DNA from: Prochlorococcus sp. MIT 1223
Lineage (GTDB): Bacteria > Cyanobacteriota > Cyanobacteriia > PCC-6307 > Cyanobiaceae
DNA length: 64,000 bases
Reading direction: 5' to 3'
NCBI RefSeq assembly: GCF_034092465.1
Contig: NZ_CP139303.1
Span: forward strand, 434,001-498,000
Shown here: piece after piece, positions 1 through 7,825 of the stretch
Layout of the letters: each line of letters starts with the position of its first letter
How positions within the stretch are numbered: the first letter of the stretch is position 1
Program-made: the position numbers and the translations under genes
Notes under the pieces: model-generated
The model's input: the letters and a program-made list of their open reading frames with translations, nothing else
The model's database searches: none
What the model was told of the DNA's origin: nothing

Positions 1-125
1 ATAGATTTAAAAAATATTATTATCAATTATAATATTTTAATTAATTATTAAATCCTTTTATTGAATAGAGTACAATATAAATATAACCTAATTTCAGACT
101 TCTGATCAGGTATAGATCTCTACAA

Positions 126-1094
126 ATGAAAATGGAAAAAACAATTAACATAGAGTTTGTTATTCCGACCTATAACGAAGAACTTAATATTGATGATTTA
201 TTTGAACTCTTATTCAGAATAAAGAAAATTATAAATACTAGTTATTTAACCAAAACATTATCTTGGGCAATATTGGTAGCTGATAATGGGAGCACTGACA
301 ATACTATAGAAAGATTAAATTCTTATAAGGACAAACTCGTTAACTTTAAGCTGCTATCCTTCCATAAAAATTATGGTTACGCCTTTTCCACTTCCTATTT
401 GCTTCATAAGTCAACAGGAGATATATGCATCCTTATCCCTGCAGATGGACAAATACCTATTGATGTAATTATCAATGGAATAAAGCAATCTATAAATGAT
501 TTTAGGAATGTTTTATTTGTGAGGTCCCCAGATACACGATCTATGCATATTGGAATAAATATAGTAAATTTATTCAAAAGACTATTCTATTTTATAGTTA
601 ATAGATTCAACGATGATTCACCGATAGGATATTTCGGTATGGGAGTATATCTTGGACATTCACTTCTTCCTATTAGGCAAATGCCAAGAGGTTTTATACC
701 TTTTCAGAATAGATCTATCTTACCTAAAATTTTAAGACAATATAATTTGTTGACATTTAAAGAGTTAGATAGGCGAAAAGGTAAAAGCGGATTTAATTTA
801 TCAAATTATATTTATGAAGCAATTTCAATAATTGCAAGATCTGAATATATCAGTAGATATGGGGTTCAATTAATAATCTCATTAATATTCTTGCTGTTGC
901 TAATCGTAAGCTCAACAGTATTTCTAATAAAACTATTAATTCCAGCCGCTATTATTCCAGGATTTGCTACCATTATACTAGTTGTATTGACATCTACAAT
1001 GTTAAATGTTTTAAGTATTTATTTATTTGCTATAAGAATAGAGAAGATTCTATTAATGCCTTCCAATAATGAGCCTATAATTAAAGATATATAG
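126..1094 (+). CDS. Family 2 glycosyltransferase, membrane-anchored (DPM1/GtrB-like)
   Basis: Likely transfers a sugar from a nucleotide sugar to a lipid or polysaccharide acceptor at the inner membrane face. The GT-A signature FVIPTYNEELN is at residues 11-21, VADNGSTDNT at 51-60, and an acidic PADGQ (DxD-type position) near 105. Two hydrophobic segments near the C-terminus (about 245-270 and 272-302) suit the DPM1/GtrB subgroup, which has C-terminal membrane anchors. The length of 322 aa is normal. ATG at 126 is chosen, though ATG at 132 is also possible. It stands alone in very AT-rich DNA with no partner gene visible, so the acceptor is unknown. The family call is firm; substrate is not inferable. 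Confidence 0.85.
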   Translation: MKMEKTINIEFVIPTYNEELNIDDLFELLFRIKKIINTSYLTKTLSWAILVADNGSTDNTIERLNSYKDKLVNFKLLSFHKNYGYAFSTSYLLHKSTGDICILIPADGQIPIDVIINGIKQSINDFRNVLFVRSPDTRSMHIGINIVNLFKRLFYFIVNRFNDDSPIGYFGMGVYLGHSLLPIRQMPRGFIPFQNRSILPKILRQYNLLTFKELDRRKGKSGFNLSNYIYEAISIIARSEYISRYGVQLIISLIFLLLLIVSSTVFLIKLLIPAAIIPGFATIILVVLTSTMLNVLSIYLFAIRIEKILLMPSNNEPIIKDI

Positions 1095-1187
1095 TATATA
1101 AGATTAAGATGTTTTATCTATAAGCATATAATAAATATATTAAAAGAGAATTATTTATATTAGTAAATACTATAAATAATTGATTAT

Positions 1188-1415
1188 CTAAGCTGCAACT
1201 GAATCTCCGACTTTAGATGCAACCACTCTAAGGCGTTGTTCTAAATGTGGTCCATAGGACTCTATTCCCCAAATTTCTAACTGTGAACCTTCTGGTGCCA
1301 TAGATGAGAAAAGTTCTTGAGGGAAAATAACTCTTTCTAAAAAAAATCCATCTGGTCCAATGCATTTCAAAACAACCATATTGGAAGTTATGTTTTGATA
1401 AGAGAAATCGACCAT
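1188..1415 (-). CDS. DUF1830 family protein
   Basis: A short cyanobacterial protein of unknown function. The block VLKCIGPDGFFLERVIFPQEL, followed by a QLEIW segment, matches my memory of the DUF1830 family, which is common in marine picocyanobacteria. No signal peptide or membrane segment is visible. ATG at 1415 is preferred over an in-frame TTG six bases upstream. It runs opposite to the glycosyltransferase and is separated from it by about 90 bases of AT-rich DNA. Family assignment is moderately sure; no role can be given. Confidence 0.7.
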   Translation of the reverse strand: MVDFSYQNITSNMVVLKCIGPDGFFLERVIFPQELFSSMAPEGSQLEIWGIESYGPHLEQRLRVVASKVGDSVAA

Positions 1416-1463
1416 AAGCAAAATTAATCAAATAAATTAAAACAAACTATTTATAAAATATTT

Positions 1464-1670
1464 GTGATTTCTAATACCAAAATCAACTCTTTAATTCATA
1501 AGAAAAAAGATAGTTGTGAAACAAAGGATTTCCTGGGCTTCTTGTCTGAGGTGCGACTTGATCTTGTCGATCCTGTAAACAAGGCTGCCGCCAAGAGATA
1601 TAACAATCTTATTGCACTAATAACCAAACTCCAAAAGATTTACGAAGGGAATCATCTTAAAAACAAGTAA
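1464..1670 (+). CDS. Small hypothetical protein (68 aa)
   Basis: Not recognised. The protein starts at GTG 1464, is basic with a charged middle (FLSEVRLDLVDPVNKAAAKRY) and looks mostly helical. It has no signal peptide, membrane segment or metal motif. The codon texture from about 1530 onward (gcc, ctt, gtc in place of the flanking poly-A/T) suggests real coding sequence. It stands alone, diverging from the DUF1830 gene. It could be a truncated copy of a longer protein. Confidence 0.45.
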   Translation: MISNTKINSLIHKKKDSCETKDFLGFLSEVRLDLVDPVNKAAAKRYNNLIALITKLQKIYEGNHLKNK

Positions 1671-1853
1671 TGGTGTTGCTACCCTTGCTATCCTATTTTT
1701 TATTAAAGATTTATTAGTTGTTTTTTATTTTCTATTAATTAGTCGACCTAAATTTTGCCTTGAAATTCTTAAAGAACTTTTTCCAGTACTCAATAACAGA
1801 ATCAGGAATGGGTTTGTTAATTGGCATGCTATAGCTTTCAAAAATTTACTGTT

Positions 1854-2150
1854 TTAATGAGTCACATCGCCATCCATGATGGTGATGTTGGTATCTGTTG
1901 AAGTAGCCCAGCGTAACTTGCTTAGTTCTTGATATTCGGAACTGTTATAACAATCAATAGCAGCCTGCTTTGATGGGAATTCAATAATAACTGCTAACTT
2001 TCCACCCTTTCCTTCGACAGTTTGGCCCTCCATATCTTTTGCGAAAACCGAACCACCTACTGATTCAACCCAGGGTTGGAAGGCTTCAACATATTCAGCA
2101 AAAGCTGGATTCGTAACTGTTGTAGTAACGAGCCAAAAACCCTTAGCCAT
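1854..2150 (-). CDS. DUF1330 family protein
   Basis: A protein of 98 aa with the dimeric alpha/beta (ferredoxin-like) pattern of DUF1330. It has an N-terminal KGFWLVTTTVTNP strand, a central GGKLAVIIEFPSKQAAIDCYNS block (the hallmark 'viiefps.eaa..fy.s' segment) and a C-terminal strand region. It is cytoplasmic and its function is unknown. Start ATG 2150 is chosen over the adjacent TTG at 2153. No operon partner is seen. Family call is fairly confident; biochemical role is not known for the family. Confidence 0.75.
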   Translation of the reverse strand: MAKGFWLVTTTVTNPAFAEYVEAFQPWVESVGGSVFAKDMEGQTVEGKGGKLAVIIEFPSKQAAIDCYNSSEYQELSKLRWATSTDTNITIMDGDVTH

Positions 2151-2347
2151 CAAATAAAAATCAATTCAAATGATTTTTGCATACTCCATTAGGTTTTGAT
2201 AGAAATATCAGAGAACTAAATGCTGATCTTTCTCAATGTCGAACGCAAGGCAACCGAGTAAAAGAGCACTTTGGAAAGAGGATGTACTGGTTGTGCGTCT
2301 ACGGCAAATAAATGAAGGAGGTCAGTCCATTTTTATGTAATACCTGA

Positions 2348-2370
2348 TTGAACTAGATCAGCTATAACGG
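2348..2370 (+). repeat. Copy of island intergenic motif (left flank)
   Basis: TTGAACTAGATCAGCTATAA and the following CGG resemble the 3' half of the intergenic motif found four times in E3 (TTGAGCYAGATCAGCTAGAAAGG). It sits about 20 bases before the start of the cupin gene, as the E3 copies sit before genes. The presence of this motif in the left flank hints that this flank shares ancestry with the island. Confidence 0.5.
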
Positions 2371-2390
2371 ACTAGTATTTATATAGCTTT

Positions 2391-2822
2391 ATGCGACGTT
2401 TTTTACTTCTTGCACTAACAGCTGGAATTTCTATCCCAATAGTTGCTTGTAGTCCAAAGAAGCAAACATCCCTTGAACCTGTTGTAGTAAAAACCCTTAT
2501 TAGTGCATCTGAATCGTGGAATGGAGATTCTTTTAGCTATCCAAAAGGGCAAGCAGAAATGAAACTTGAAAAAATAACTGCTCAACCAGGTTTTAAAACA
2601 CCTCTTCATTTACATCCACAGCCTGGGATTATTTATCTACAAAGAGGAACTCTTTATTGTGAAACGAGTGACGGACAATCCCTGACGATAAGAGCTGGTG
2701 AAAGCTTCGCTTCATCCCAGGACACTGCTCATTATTGTCAAAACATTGGTAATGAAGAGATGGTGGTTTTTAGTGCCTCAGCAGGATCTAAAGGTAAGAA
2801 AACAACTGTCCCGACTGAATAA
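2391..2822 (+). CDS. Cupin-domain lipoprotein
   Basis: An exported cupin-fold protein. Residues 1-20 form a lipoprotein signal ending in a lipobox-like IVAC (Cys 20), so it is probably membrane-tethered. The cupin barrel covers about 45-130: motif 1 is GFKTPLHLHPQPGIIYLQRGTL, with HLH metal-ligand histidines and a downstream glycine-rich turn, and motif 2 is GESFASSQDTAHYCQN with a further His. Such small cupins bind a metal ion; the ligand and activity here are unknown. ATG 2391 is the only good start. The gene is alone on the plus strand, with a repeat-like motif just upstream. Confidence 0.8.
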   Translation: MRRFLLLALTAGISIPIVACSPKKQTSLEPVVVKTLISASESWNGDSFSYPKGQAEMKLEKITAQPGFKTPLHLHPQPGIIYLQRGTLYCETSDGQSLTIRAGESFASSQDTAHYCQNIGNEEMVVFSASAGSKGKKTTVPTE

Positions 2823-2984
2823 ATAAATGCTTTCTGATTAAATAAAGAAGGTTGACTGCCGATTGCTATCGGAACCAGTGGCGCTCACTTAGATCAGTCC
2901 TTTTTTATGTGATCAACTTGAAATTCTAAATGACTATTCAATGGAGAAGAATCATATTCCTTAGTCATTTGCCATGATGTTCAA

Positions 2985-3170
2985 ATGAACTTCGCTGATA
3001 ACTGGGCAAGGGTTTTTGTTGTGATTACGTTTCTGACTTTTGGAGAAGCTCAGATCATTGGTGGAATCGTTCCCAATCTGATTGCTTTTAGCTTATTTCT
3101 TGGAGCGATTGGATATTTTGCTGCAACAGGAAAAATGGCTGAGATGTTCGGCTGGAAAAACAAGAAATAA
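2985..3170 (+). CDS. Small conserved membrane protein (61 aa), copy 1
   Basis: Hydrophobic protein with two predicted helices: ARVFVVITFLTF, then IIGGIVPNLIAFSLFLGAIGYF, with a basic tail ending GWKNKK. It is a near-identical duplicate (59 of 61 residues) of the gene at 32839-33024. The DNA after both stop codons also matches through an arm-like repeat and a tRNA-Pro att copy, so gene plus attachment end form one duplicated block. It is either the native neighbour of tRNA-Pro later copied by E3, or the right end of an older element. Function unknown; membrane location is inferred from hydrophobicity. Confidence 0.75.
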   Translation: MNFADNWARVFVVITFLTFGEAQIIGGIVPNLIAFSLFLGAIGYFAATGKMAEMFGWKNKK

Positions 3171-3192
3171 AGCTATTACTAGCAAGTTAATA

Positions 3193-3217
3193 CTCAGGAA
3201 CTCCCACTGAGATCCCA
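3193..3217 (+). repeat. E3-type arm motif, diverged copy in left flank
   Basis: This 25-nt stretch matches the E3 arm motif (16972-16996 and 33047-33071) at about 21 of 25 positions, keeping the CTCAGGA...CTGAGATCCC framework. It lies between the duplicated 61-aa gene and the first att copy, exactly where the E3 arm lies at the right end of E3. Confidence 0.6.
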
Positions 3218-3233
3218 GTCTCACTTTCCCATT

Positions 3234-3259
3234 AAAAAAGACAGGTTGGGAAACCTGTC
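3234..3259 (-). terminator. Rho-independent terminator of displaced tRNA-Pro end
   Basis: On the minus strand an 8-bp stem GACAGGTT/AACCTGTC with a 4-nt loop is followed by six T. It lies 10 bases past the tRNA-Pro 3' fragment and would have terminated tRNA transcription. The same structure at 14575-14600 has a compensatory pair change (T-A to C-G), which supports a functional hairpin. Confidence 0.75.
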
Positions 3260-3269
3260 TCTTACTGAT

Positions 3270-3310
3270 CGGGGCGACAGGATTCGAACCTGCGACCTAG
3301 TGCTCCCAAA
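3270..3310 (-). repeat. att copy 1: tRNA-Pro 3' fragment (left end of E1)
   Basis: These 41 nt are identical to the intact tRNA-Pro(UGG) at 33102-33142, from the anticodon loop (TTTGGGA) to the 3' end. The match stops right after the anticodon loop. It is the displaced tRNA end left by integration and marks the outer left end of the island. Confidence 0.9.
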
Positions 3311-3417
3311 TCACTTGGTCTCTCCTAAGTAATTGCTGGGCTCTCAGTCATAAAGCCAGTTATAGAAATAATTAGCCATCCAGCATTGTCCAGAAAAAGC
3401 CATCAAAACTTGATTCT

Positions 3418-3437
3418 TTCCCACGAGGTTCCCACAA
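3418..3437 (+). repeat. E1 arm-type repeat, left
   Basis: TTCCCACGAGGTTCCCACAA contains two direct TTCCCAC units. Its partner, 19 of 20 identical, is near the right end of E1 at 14542-14561. A nearby CCAGCATT is also shared (3380-3387 and 14521-14528). Position and pairing suggest arm-type binding sites of the E1 recombinase. Confidence 0.7.
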
Positions 3438-3447
3438 TAAAACCAAT

Positions 3448-3462
3448 CAGCGACCAAGTGCT
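3448..3462 (+). repeat. Core-like att remnant in E1 left end
   Basis: CAGCGACCAAGTGCT matches the tRNA-Pro att sequence CTGCGACCTAGTGCT at 13 of 15 positions. A similar remnant follows the E2 left arm at 14803-14817. It may be a secondary core site or the trace of an earlier junction. Confidence 0.4.
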
Positions 3463-3465
3463 CCT

Positions 3466-3684
3466 TTGACTGACAAATGGAAACCGACTCAAGATCAACA
3501 GGCAGGTGTCATTTCTGGAGTCAATGAGTTTATTACTGATGAACTGAACGAATTGCAGGAAGCATTGGATTGTCCAGATGAATTTATTTATGACTTCTTA
3601 GAAGAAATTAGAAATCGTTGGTCACCTGATAGTTGCCACTCCAAAGCAAGGCAACACAAAAGGGATAATCCAGATGCCTATTAA
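3466..3684 (+). CDS. Small acidic protein coupled to E1 recombinase
   Basis: 72 aa from TTG 3466. The protein is helical and acidic in the middle (ITDELNELQEALDCPDEFIYDFLEEIRNRW) with a basic C-terminus. Its end overlaps the start of the recombinase (ATG 3674) by 11 nt, so the two are probably translated together. Genes at this place in integrative elements are often recombination directionality or regulatory factors, but no helix-turn-helix is evident here. The start codon overlaps the core-like att remnant. Function is unassigned; it may also be a non-coding overlap. Confidence 0.45.
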   Translation: MTDKWKPTQDQQAGVISGVNEFITDELNELQEALDCPDEFIYDFLEEIRNRWSPDSCHSKARQHKRDNPDAY

Positions 3685-4927
3685 AAAAGAAACTGAGCCT
3701 TGGGTTATTAATTTCAGGCAACTTCTCAAAGCCTCGTTGCATCCTGGTGCTCAATGGTTTGTATCCAATAGCCGAGGGCAAATGCGCTTGGAGATCAAAG
3801 AAGGCGGTGCAAAACAATCTAGAATCCTTCCCTTTGAATGGAATCAAAAGGCCGCTGCCTCTGCTCTACCTAGGCTTCAGCAAATTTATAAGAACTACAT
3901 CAAGTCCAAAGGTCAAAAAACACTTGCTCAAGCTTGTGCTCTAACTGAAGTATCTAGTTCAAAGCATCAAGTGGATTGGGATGACTTAATAAGTCAATAC
4001 AGAAAATTTGTTCCTAATGCCAGTGATAAGACTTGGACCAAAAGTTATTTACCTGTTTTAAGAAAAGCAGGTTCATTAATGAGACAAGCAAAAAGCAAAC
4101 CACTTGATGGAGAGCATCTAATGATGAAAGCTCTTAATCAATGGCAACAAGGTAGTCGTTCACGACAAATCGCTCGACGTAGTCTTAAAGGCTTTCTTGA
4201 TTGGGCTGTTCTAAGAGGGAATTTAATTGCCGCATATGCTCCACCAGCACATATCCCAGAGACAAGAACACCCAAGCAAATAGGGTATGCAATTTCAGAT
4301 GAGCAGATTCTCTATTTACTTGAATCAATCCCCAAAGGAAGGCATCCAGCAGAAGTAGAAACTTATAACTCATGGAAATTTGCGATTCAGTTATGTACTG
4401 TTTATGGCTTAAGACCAGAAGAACTCAGGCATCTTTATGTTGAAGAAGGCCCTGAAGGTAAAGAGCTATGGACGTCTTATCAGAAAAGTAAAGGCGGTAC
4501 AAAAGGAAATAGAACAGAACCCAGGAAATTACATCCTTTATTTGTACGAACTCCTAAAGGACCAATTGATTGGCAATTGTTAAACAGGTTTGAGATAGAA
4601 GAAAAGCTTCCACCTCTAGGTCAAGAAGGCAAAGGTGGAGAAGCCTTAGGTACTTTTCTAAAACGTCGCAAATATTGGAGTGATTTAAAAATATGGATCA
4701 AGAAAAAAAAGATTAAACAAGTTTTAAAGCCTTATACATTTAGACATCGCTATGCCAAAGAGTCTCATGCGGCTGGATTCCCAATAGCAAATATCTGCAA
4801 AGCAATGGGACATTCCATCGAAGTTCACTTAGGCAACTATGCGAGATTCACCCCTGATGGGACGGCTGATCTTTACGCCAAAAGAAATAAAGCTGCTAAG
4901 GCTGCATGTAAAACAAAGGTCTTTTAA
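3674..4927 (+). CDS. Tyrosine recombinase (integrase) of E1
   Basis: Site-specific recombinase expected to integrate and excise E1 at tRNA-Pro. Length 417 aa. Catalytic residues visible: Arg247 in YGLRPEELRH, a Lys in the beta-hairpin KSKGGTKGNR (about 271-280), Arg357-His358 in PYTFRHRYA (the usual first His of HxxR is Tyr), His380 in MGHS, and nucleophile Tyr389 in GNYARF. The N-terminal half holds arm/core-binding domains and a GSRSRQI block (160-166) also present in the E3 recombinase. ATG 3674 overlaps the upstream ORF. The gene lies next to att copy 1 and points into the element. The deep divergence from phage integrases fits the tycheposon recombinases, but the subfamily needs a phylogeny. 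Confidence 0.92.
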   Translation: MPIKKETEPWVINFRQLLKASLHPGAQWFVSNSRGQMRLEIKEGGAKQSRILPFEWNQKAAASALPRLQQIYKNYIKSKGQKTLAQACALTEVSSSKHQVDWDDLISQYRKFVPNASDKTWTKSYLPVLRKAGSLMRQAKSKPLDGEHLMMKALNQWQQGSRSRQIARRSLKGFLDWAVLRGNLIAAYAPPAHIPETRTPKQIGYAISDEQILYLLESIPKGRHPAEVETYNSWKFAIQLCTVYGLRPEELRHLYVEEGPEGKELWTSYQKSKGGTKGNRTEPRKLHPLFVRTPKGPIDWQLLNRFEIEEKLPPLGQEGKGGEALGTFLKRRKYWSDLKIWIKKKKIKQVLKPYTFRHRYAKESHAAGFPIANICKAMGHSIEVHLGNYARFTPDGTADLYAKRNKAAKAACKTKVF

Positions 4928-4977
4928 TTCTTATGCAAGTTAAAAGATGGATCTACTAATGAAGATAAGATAGACAA

Positions 4978-6207
4978 ATGAAGAGCATCCCTATCAGCTG
5001 TCAAAGATGTGGAGCACCTATAAAGTGGAAAGAGAATGCTACTCAAACAACATGTGAGTTTTGTGGGCAACTTAATAGTTTAACTCCGGTTTTTGTAGAG
5101 AAGAGAAGTAAAGCAAATTTATTAGATAAAACTATAGTCCCAATAAAAAATGAACTAAAGAATAATATAAAAGCATTAATTAAAAAGCAAAACATCTTAT
5201 CTGATAAACAGGTTGATAAAATAGGTAAGATAATAAGTACTAAAATCTTTAAAGTTACTCTAGTTGCTATACCTATTGCTTTAATTGCTAATTCAATTAT
5301 TAATGATCCTGTTAGACCTTATAAAGATGAAATAGCACAGGGATGTAATAGAATAGCAACAAATCAAAATACCAGTTTTAATGCCCGAAAAGTATACGGT
5401 GATTGCAGGAAAGAGATTAAAGAAATTATTAGGTCCTTACATAAGATAACAAATGGAAATCCAATTAAAATTTCAGACAAATTAGATGATTTAAGCAAAC
5501 ACTTAGAAAACAAAAAAGGGAACTTAAGTTCTATATCTTATGACGAGACTAGGTATATAGACAAAGATATTTCGATTCGCTATAAGATTAGTGGTTATGA
5601 TAGAACAGTGAGTTTATACATTGTTCCAGAGAGATTAATAAAAAAGATAGAAATATCAATAGAAACAGAAATTAAAAAGATCGATAATATAATAAAAACC
5701 AATCCAAACAATGACAAGGCTTATTTTAAAAGAGCTAGAAGACATTATATTCTACGTAACTATACAGAAGCATATAAAGATTTTGCAGAAGCTGTTCGTA
5801 TTAAACCTCAGAATAAAGATTATTTATATTATGCGGGAAGTGCGAGCGCCAAATCTTATCGGGGAGACGACAATAAACCTTGTGAATACTGGCAGAGAGC
5901 AATTAATTTAGGGGATGAACGTTCTGCTAAGTTATACAAAGATTATTCATGGGTAGAAACAACATATTATAAAACTAAACATAAGGCACCTTTCAGCCAT
6001 CTGCTCAAGCCTGAAGATAATTGGAAAATAATAAGTCGTCCAATCCAAACAAACAAGTCTTGCCCATATATAAGCTTTGAGAAAGTTTCAGAAAATAAGC
6101 CTACAAAGTCTTTCAAGGAATATTCTTCATTATTGATATATTTTGGAGTTTCGTTTATATCAATAGGAATAATAATAAGTTTTTATAATGTTTGGAGAAA
6201 GAGATAA
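4978..6207 (+). CDS. Zinc-ribbon, membrane and TPR protein
   Basis: 409 aa, unrecognised as a whole. The N-terminus has a CxxC...CxxC zinc ribbon (CQRCGAP at 8-14 and CEFCGQ near 27-32). A hydrophobic segment follows (VTLVAIPIALIANSII, about 92-107). TPR-like repeats occur at about 245-320 (NDKAYFKRARRHYILRNYTEAYKDFAEAV). A C-terminal membrane helix (LLIYFGVSFISIGIIISFY, about 382-402) ends the protein. This suggests a membrane-anchored scaffold with a cytosolic metal-binding head. It follows the recombinase by 50 bases on the same strand. Its 3' end overlaps the degraded ORF at 6188. TPR proteins are also the main cargo of E3. Confidence 0.7.
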   Translation: MKSIPISCQRCGAPIKWKENATQTTCEFCGQLNSLTPVFVEKRSKANLLDKTIVPIKNELKNNIKALIKKQNILSDKQVDKIGKIISTKIFKVTLVAIPIALIANSIINDPVRPYKDEIAQGCNRIATNQNTSFNARKVYGDCRKEIKEIIRSLHKITNGNPIKISDKLDDLSKHLENKKGNLSSISYDETRYIDKDISIRYKISGYDRTVSLYIVPERLIKKIEISIETEIKKIDNIIKTNPNNDKAYFKRARRHYILRNYTEAYKDFAEAVRIKPQNKDYLYYAGSASAKSYRGDDNKPCEYWQRAINLGDERSAKLYKDYSWVETTYYKTKHKAPFSHLLKPEDNWKIISRPIQTNKSCPYISFEKVSENKPTKSFKEYSSLLIYFGVSFISIGIIISFYNVWRKR

Positions 6208-6601
6208 TGATTTAGAAGGTGCTTGTTTAGACTACAAAAAAGCTCTTCAGATCTATAGTTCCAAAAGTTTAAGCGATACTATGCAGTCACAGGTGAAGTA
6301 TGTGAAAAGTAAAATTAGAATAAATTGTAGCAATATAAAAGAAGAATTATCACCATCCAAATCGATTGACAATCAGTCTAGCGAAGCAAAATTATAACCA
6401 TTTGGATATCAATCATTTATTCAAGAGGTAAAAGAATATAAAATTGTTAGGGTATTAATTACTCCAAATAATGGGACAGCGGAAGTGATAAGAGTTAACG
6501 GAACAAAGTATAAAGTAAGACTAAAAAAAAATAAAAATCTATTGCAATTACTTACGCGTCAAAAGGTAGATATTGGAGTTCAACCTTCTTCCTCTAAATA
6601 A
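6188..6601 (+). pseudogene. Broken TPR protein with FtsH N-domain-like C-terminus
   Basis: An ORF of 69 aa (6188-6397) begins with a TPR-like segment (DLEGACLDYKKALQI) and stops at TAA 6395-6397. Reading on in the same frame gives 67 more codons to a stop at 6599-6601. These codons spell the FtsH extracellular-domain pattern: YQSFIQEV, TPNNGTAEV, GTKYKV and LLQLLTRQKVDIGVQP. The simplest view is one gene of TPR plus FtsH_ext type, now broken by a stop codon. An alternative is a short ORF followed by an unrelated remnant, but the shared frame argues for one former gene. Confidence 0.6.
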
Positions 6602-6845
6602 CTGAGAAAGTAATTTCTTTACTTAGTTAACTCACATAGAATGGAGTGTTTCATGAGTAATAACGTTCAGCCATTTCTTTAAGCATCTTTCTGATGTGCT
6701 TATCTTGAGCATTGTTTTATTTACAAGCGAATGGATGGGTCCTTGCTAGGGCTTTCCAGTTCTTTAAACCACTTTTAAAAGAAGCAAAGAAGAATGGTGA
6801 ATTAAGAAGTTGGCTAAAGTGGAAATTAAGTATTAACAGGGTGAA
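6602..6845 (+). other. Intergenic stretch with coding remnants
   Basis: No intact gene is seen. A short frame ending at 6848 reads GWVLARAFQFFKPLLKEA and continues into a Lys/Trp-rich tail, which looks like the 3' remnant of a lost gene. A 9-codon frame from ATG 6653 ends quickly. Confidence 0.3.
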
Positions 6846-7085
6846 ATGAAACGCTTACTACTTCCCTTAATCGCTGCTCTTGCTTTACCTACAGCGGCTA
6901 GTGCTGAGAGTTATAAACTACTTGTGAAGGTGGATGAATTTGGAAAGATCTCTACTTCTGTTCTGACAATGTCTAGCAAAGAAGCATGTGAAGCTGGAAA
7001 GAAGAGAGTACTGCAAAAGTCTCAATGGGAAGGATATAAAGCACCTAATTTTGGTGTGGCTGCAATTTGTATAAAGAGTGAATAA
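6846..7085 (+). CDS. Small secreted protein, MKRLLLP-leader family, copy 1
   Basis: 79 aa with a clear Sec signal peptide (MKRLLLPLIAALALPTAASA, cleavage after ASA). The mature part is about 59 aa with two Cys. Function unknown; export to the periplasm or outside is expected. The leader-coding DNA is nearly identical to that of the next gene and of the gene at 7825, though the mature parts differ. It is directly followed by the next gene (TAA then ATG with no gap), so the group is one transcript. Confidence 0.65.
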   Translation: MKRLLLPLIAALALPTAASAESYKLLVKVDEFGKISTSVLTMSSKEACEAGKKRVLQKSQWEGYKAPNFGVAAICIKSE

Positions 7086-7319
7086 ATGAAACGCTTACTA
7101 CTTCCCCTACTCGCTGCTTTCGCATTACCTACCGCTGCTAGTGCTGAAAGTTATTGGTTGCTACTTACGCACTCAAAATACGAAACATTTGAAAAAATTG
7201 AAATGGGTTCTTTGGATCAATGTGAAGAAATGGGAGCTTTATTTGTTAGTAGTAAGCGTTTAAATATGCCTATAGCACCTGCATGGAAGCCAGGTTTTGA
7301 ATGCTTTGAAGGCAAATGA
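7086..7319 (+). CDS. Small secreted protein, MKRLLLP-leader family, copy 2
   Basis: 77 aa with the signal peptide MKRLLLPLLAAFALPTAASA. The ESY at the start of the mature part is shared with copy 1, and there are two Cys in the mature region (DQCEEMG and FECFEGK). The rest is weakly related: both mature parts follow a strand, 'acidic/charged, xxxCE, P-rich, C' layout. The stop overlaps the next ATG by four bases (ATGA), which indicates translational coupling. No known function. Confidence 0.65.
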   Translation: MKRLLLPLLAAFALPTAASAESYWLLLTHSKYETFEKIEMGSLDQCEEMGALFVSSKRLNMPIAPAWKPGFECFEGK

Positions 7320-7825
7320 AAAGATTTCTCTTAATATTTGCTTTGATTAGCTGTACTTCTTTTAGCCCTAAAGCCAAAGCTGATTTTGGCGACGCTGATT
7401 TCCCTGTTGGGATGTTTGACGATGGGCCAAAAAGTTATCACGATGCATGGTGTAGAAAAATTAAAAATAAATGTCGCATTCGATTTCAAGGACCTTCAAT
7501 GTGGGTTGAAGGACAAGGAGGTATTCAAACTTCTCAGTATGTGAGATACAGGTATGACAAAGACGGTGAAGAGTATTACAACTACATCACTTATAAATCG
7601 GGTGATGGCCAAGAAAGAGAAGCTCTTTTCTTATTTACGAACTTCTATGCTCAAAGGAATTTTACAAAGGCTCTTCATCTTTGGAGGAAGCAAAACTCAA
7701 AACCGTTCCCCAACCTCCGTCTACCAGCAAGCCAAGGTCCACAAGATACACAAGGTAGAGACAAAGGAAATAACCCTTACGACAATCCAGCAATTACTGA
7801 TTGGAATAAGAAAACCACTGATTAA
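7316..7825 (+). CDS. Secreted hypothetical protein (169 aa)
   Basis: N-terminal signal MKRFLLIFALISCTSF then AKA, probably cleaved near residue 22. The inner Cys could alternatively be a lipobox, though the context is imperfect. The mature part is rich in Tyr, Arg and Asp (YVRYRYDKDGEEYYNYITY) with a hydrophilic, Asn/Gln-rich C-terminus. Two Cys near 46-53 (WCRKIKNKCRIRF) could form a disulfide. It is coupled to its neighbours by ATGA at its start and TAATG at its end. Unrecognised. Confidence 0.6.
   Translation: MKRFLLIFALISCTSFSPKAKADFGDADFPVGMFDDGPKSYHDAWCRKIKNKCRIRFQGPSMWVEGQGGIQTSQYVRYRYDKDGEEYYNYITYKSGDGQEREALFLFTNFYAQRNFTKALHLWRKQNSKPFPNLRLPASQGPQDTQGRDKGNNPYDNPAITDWNKKTTD

Noticed and set aside
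1228-1431. 67-aa frame overlapping the DUF1830 gene on the same strand
   Set aside because: Out-of-frame shadow of a gene with family-level similarity.
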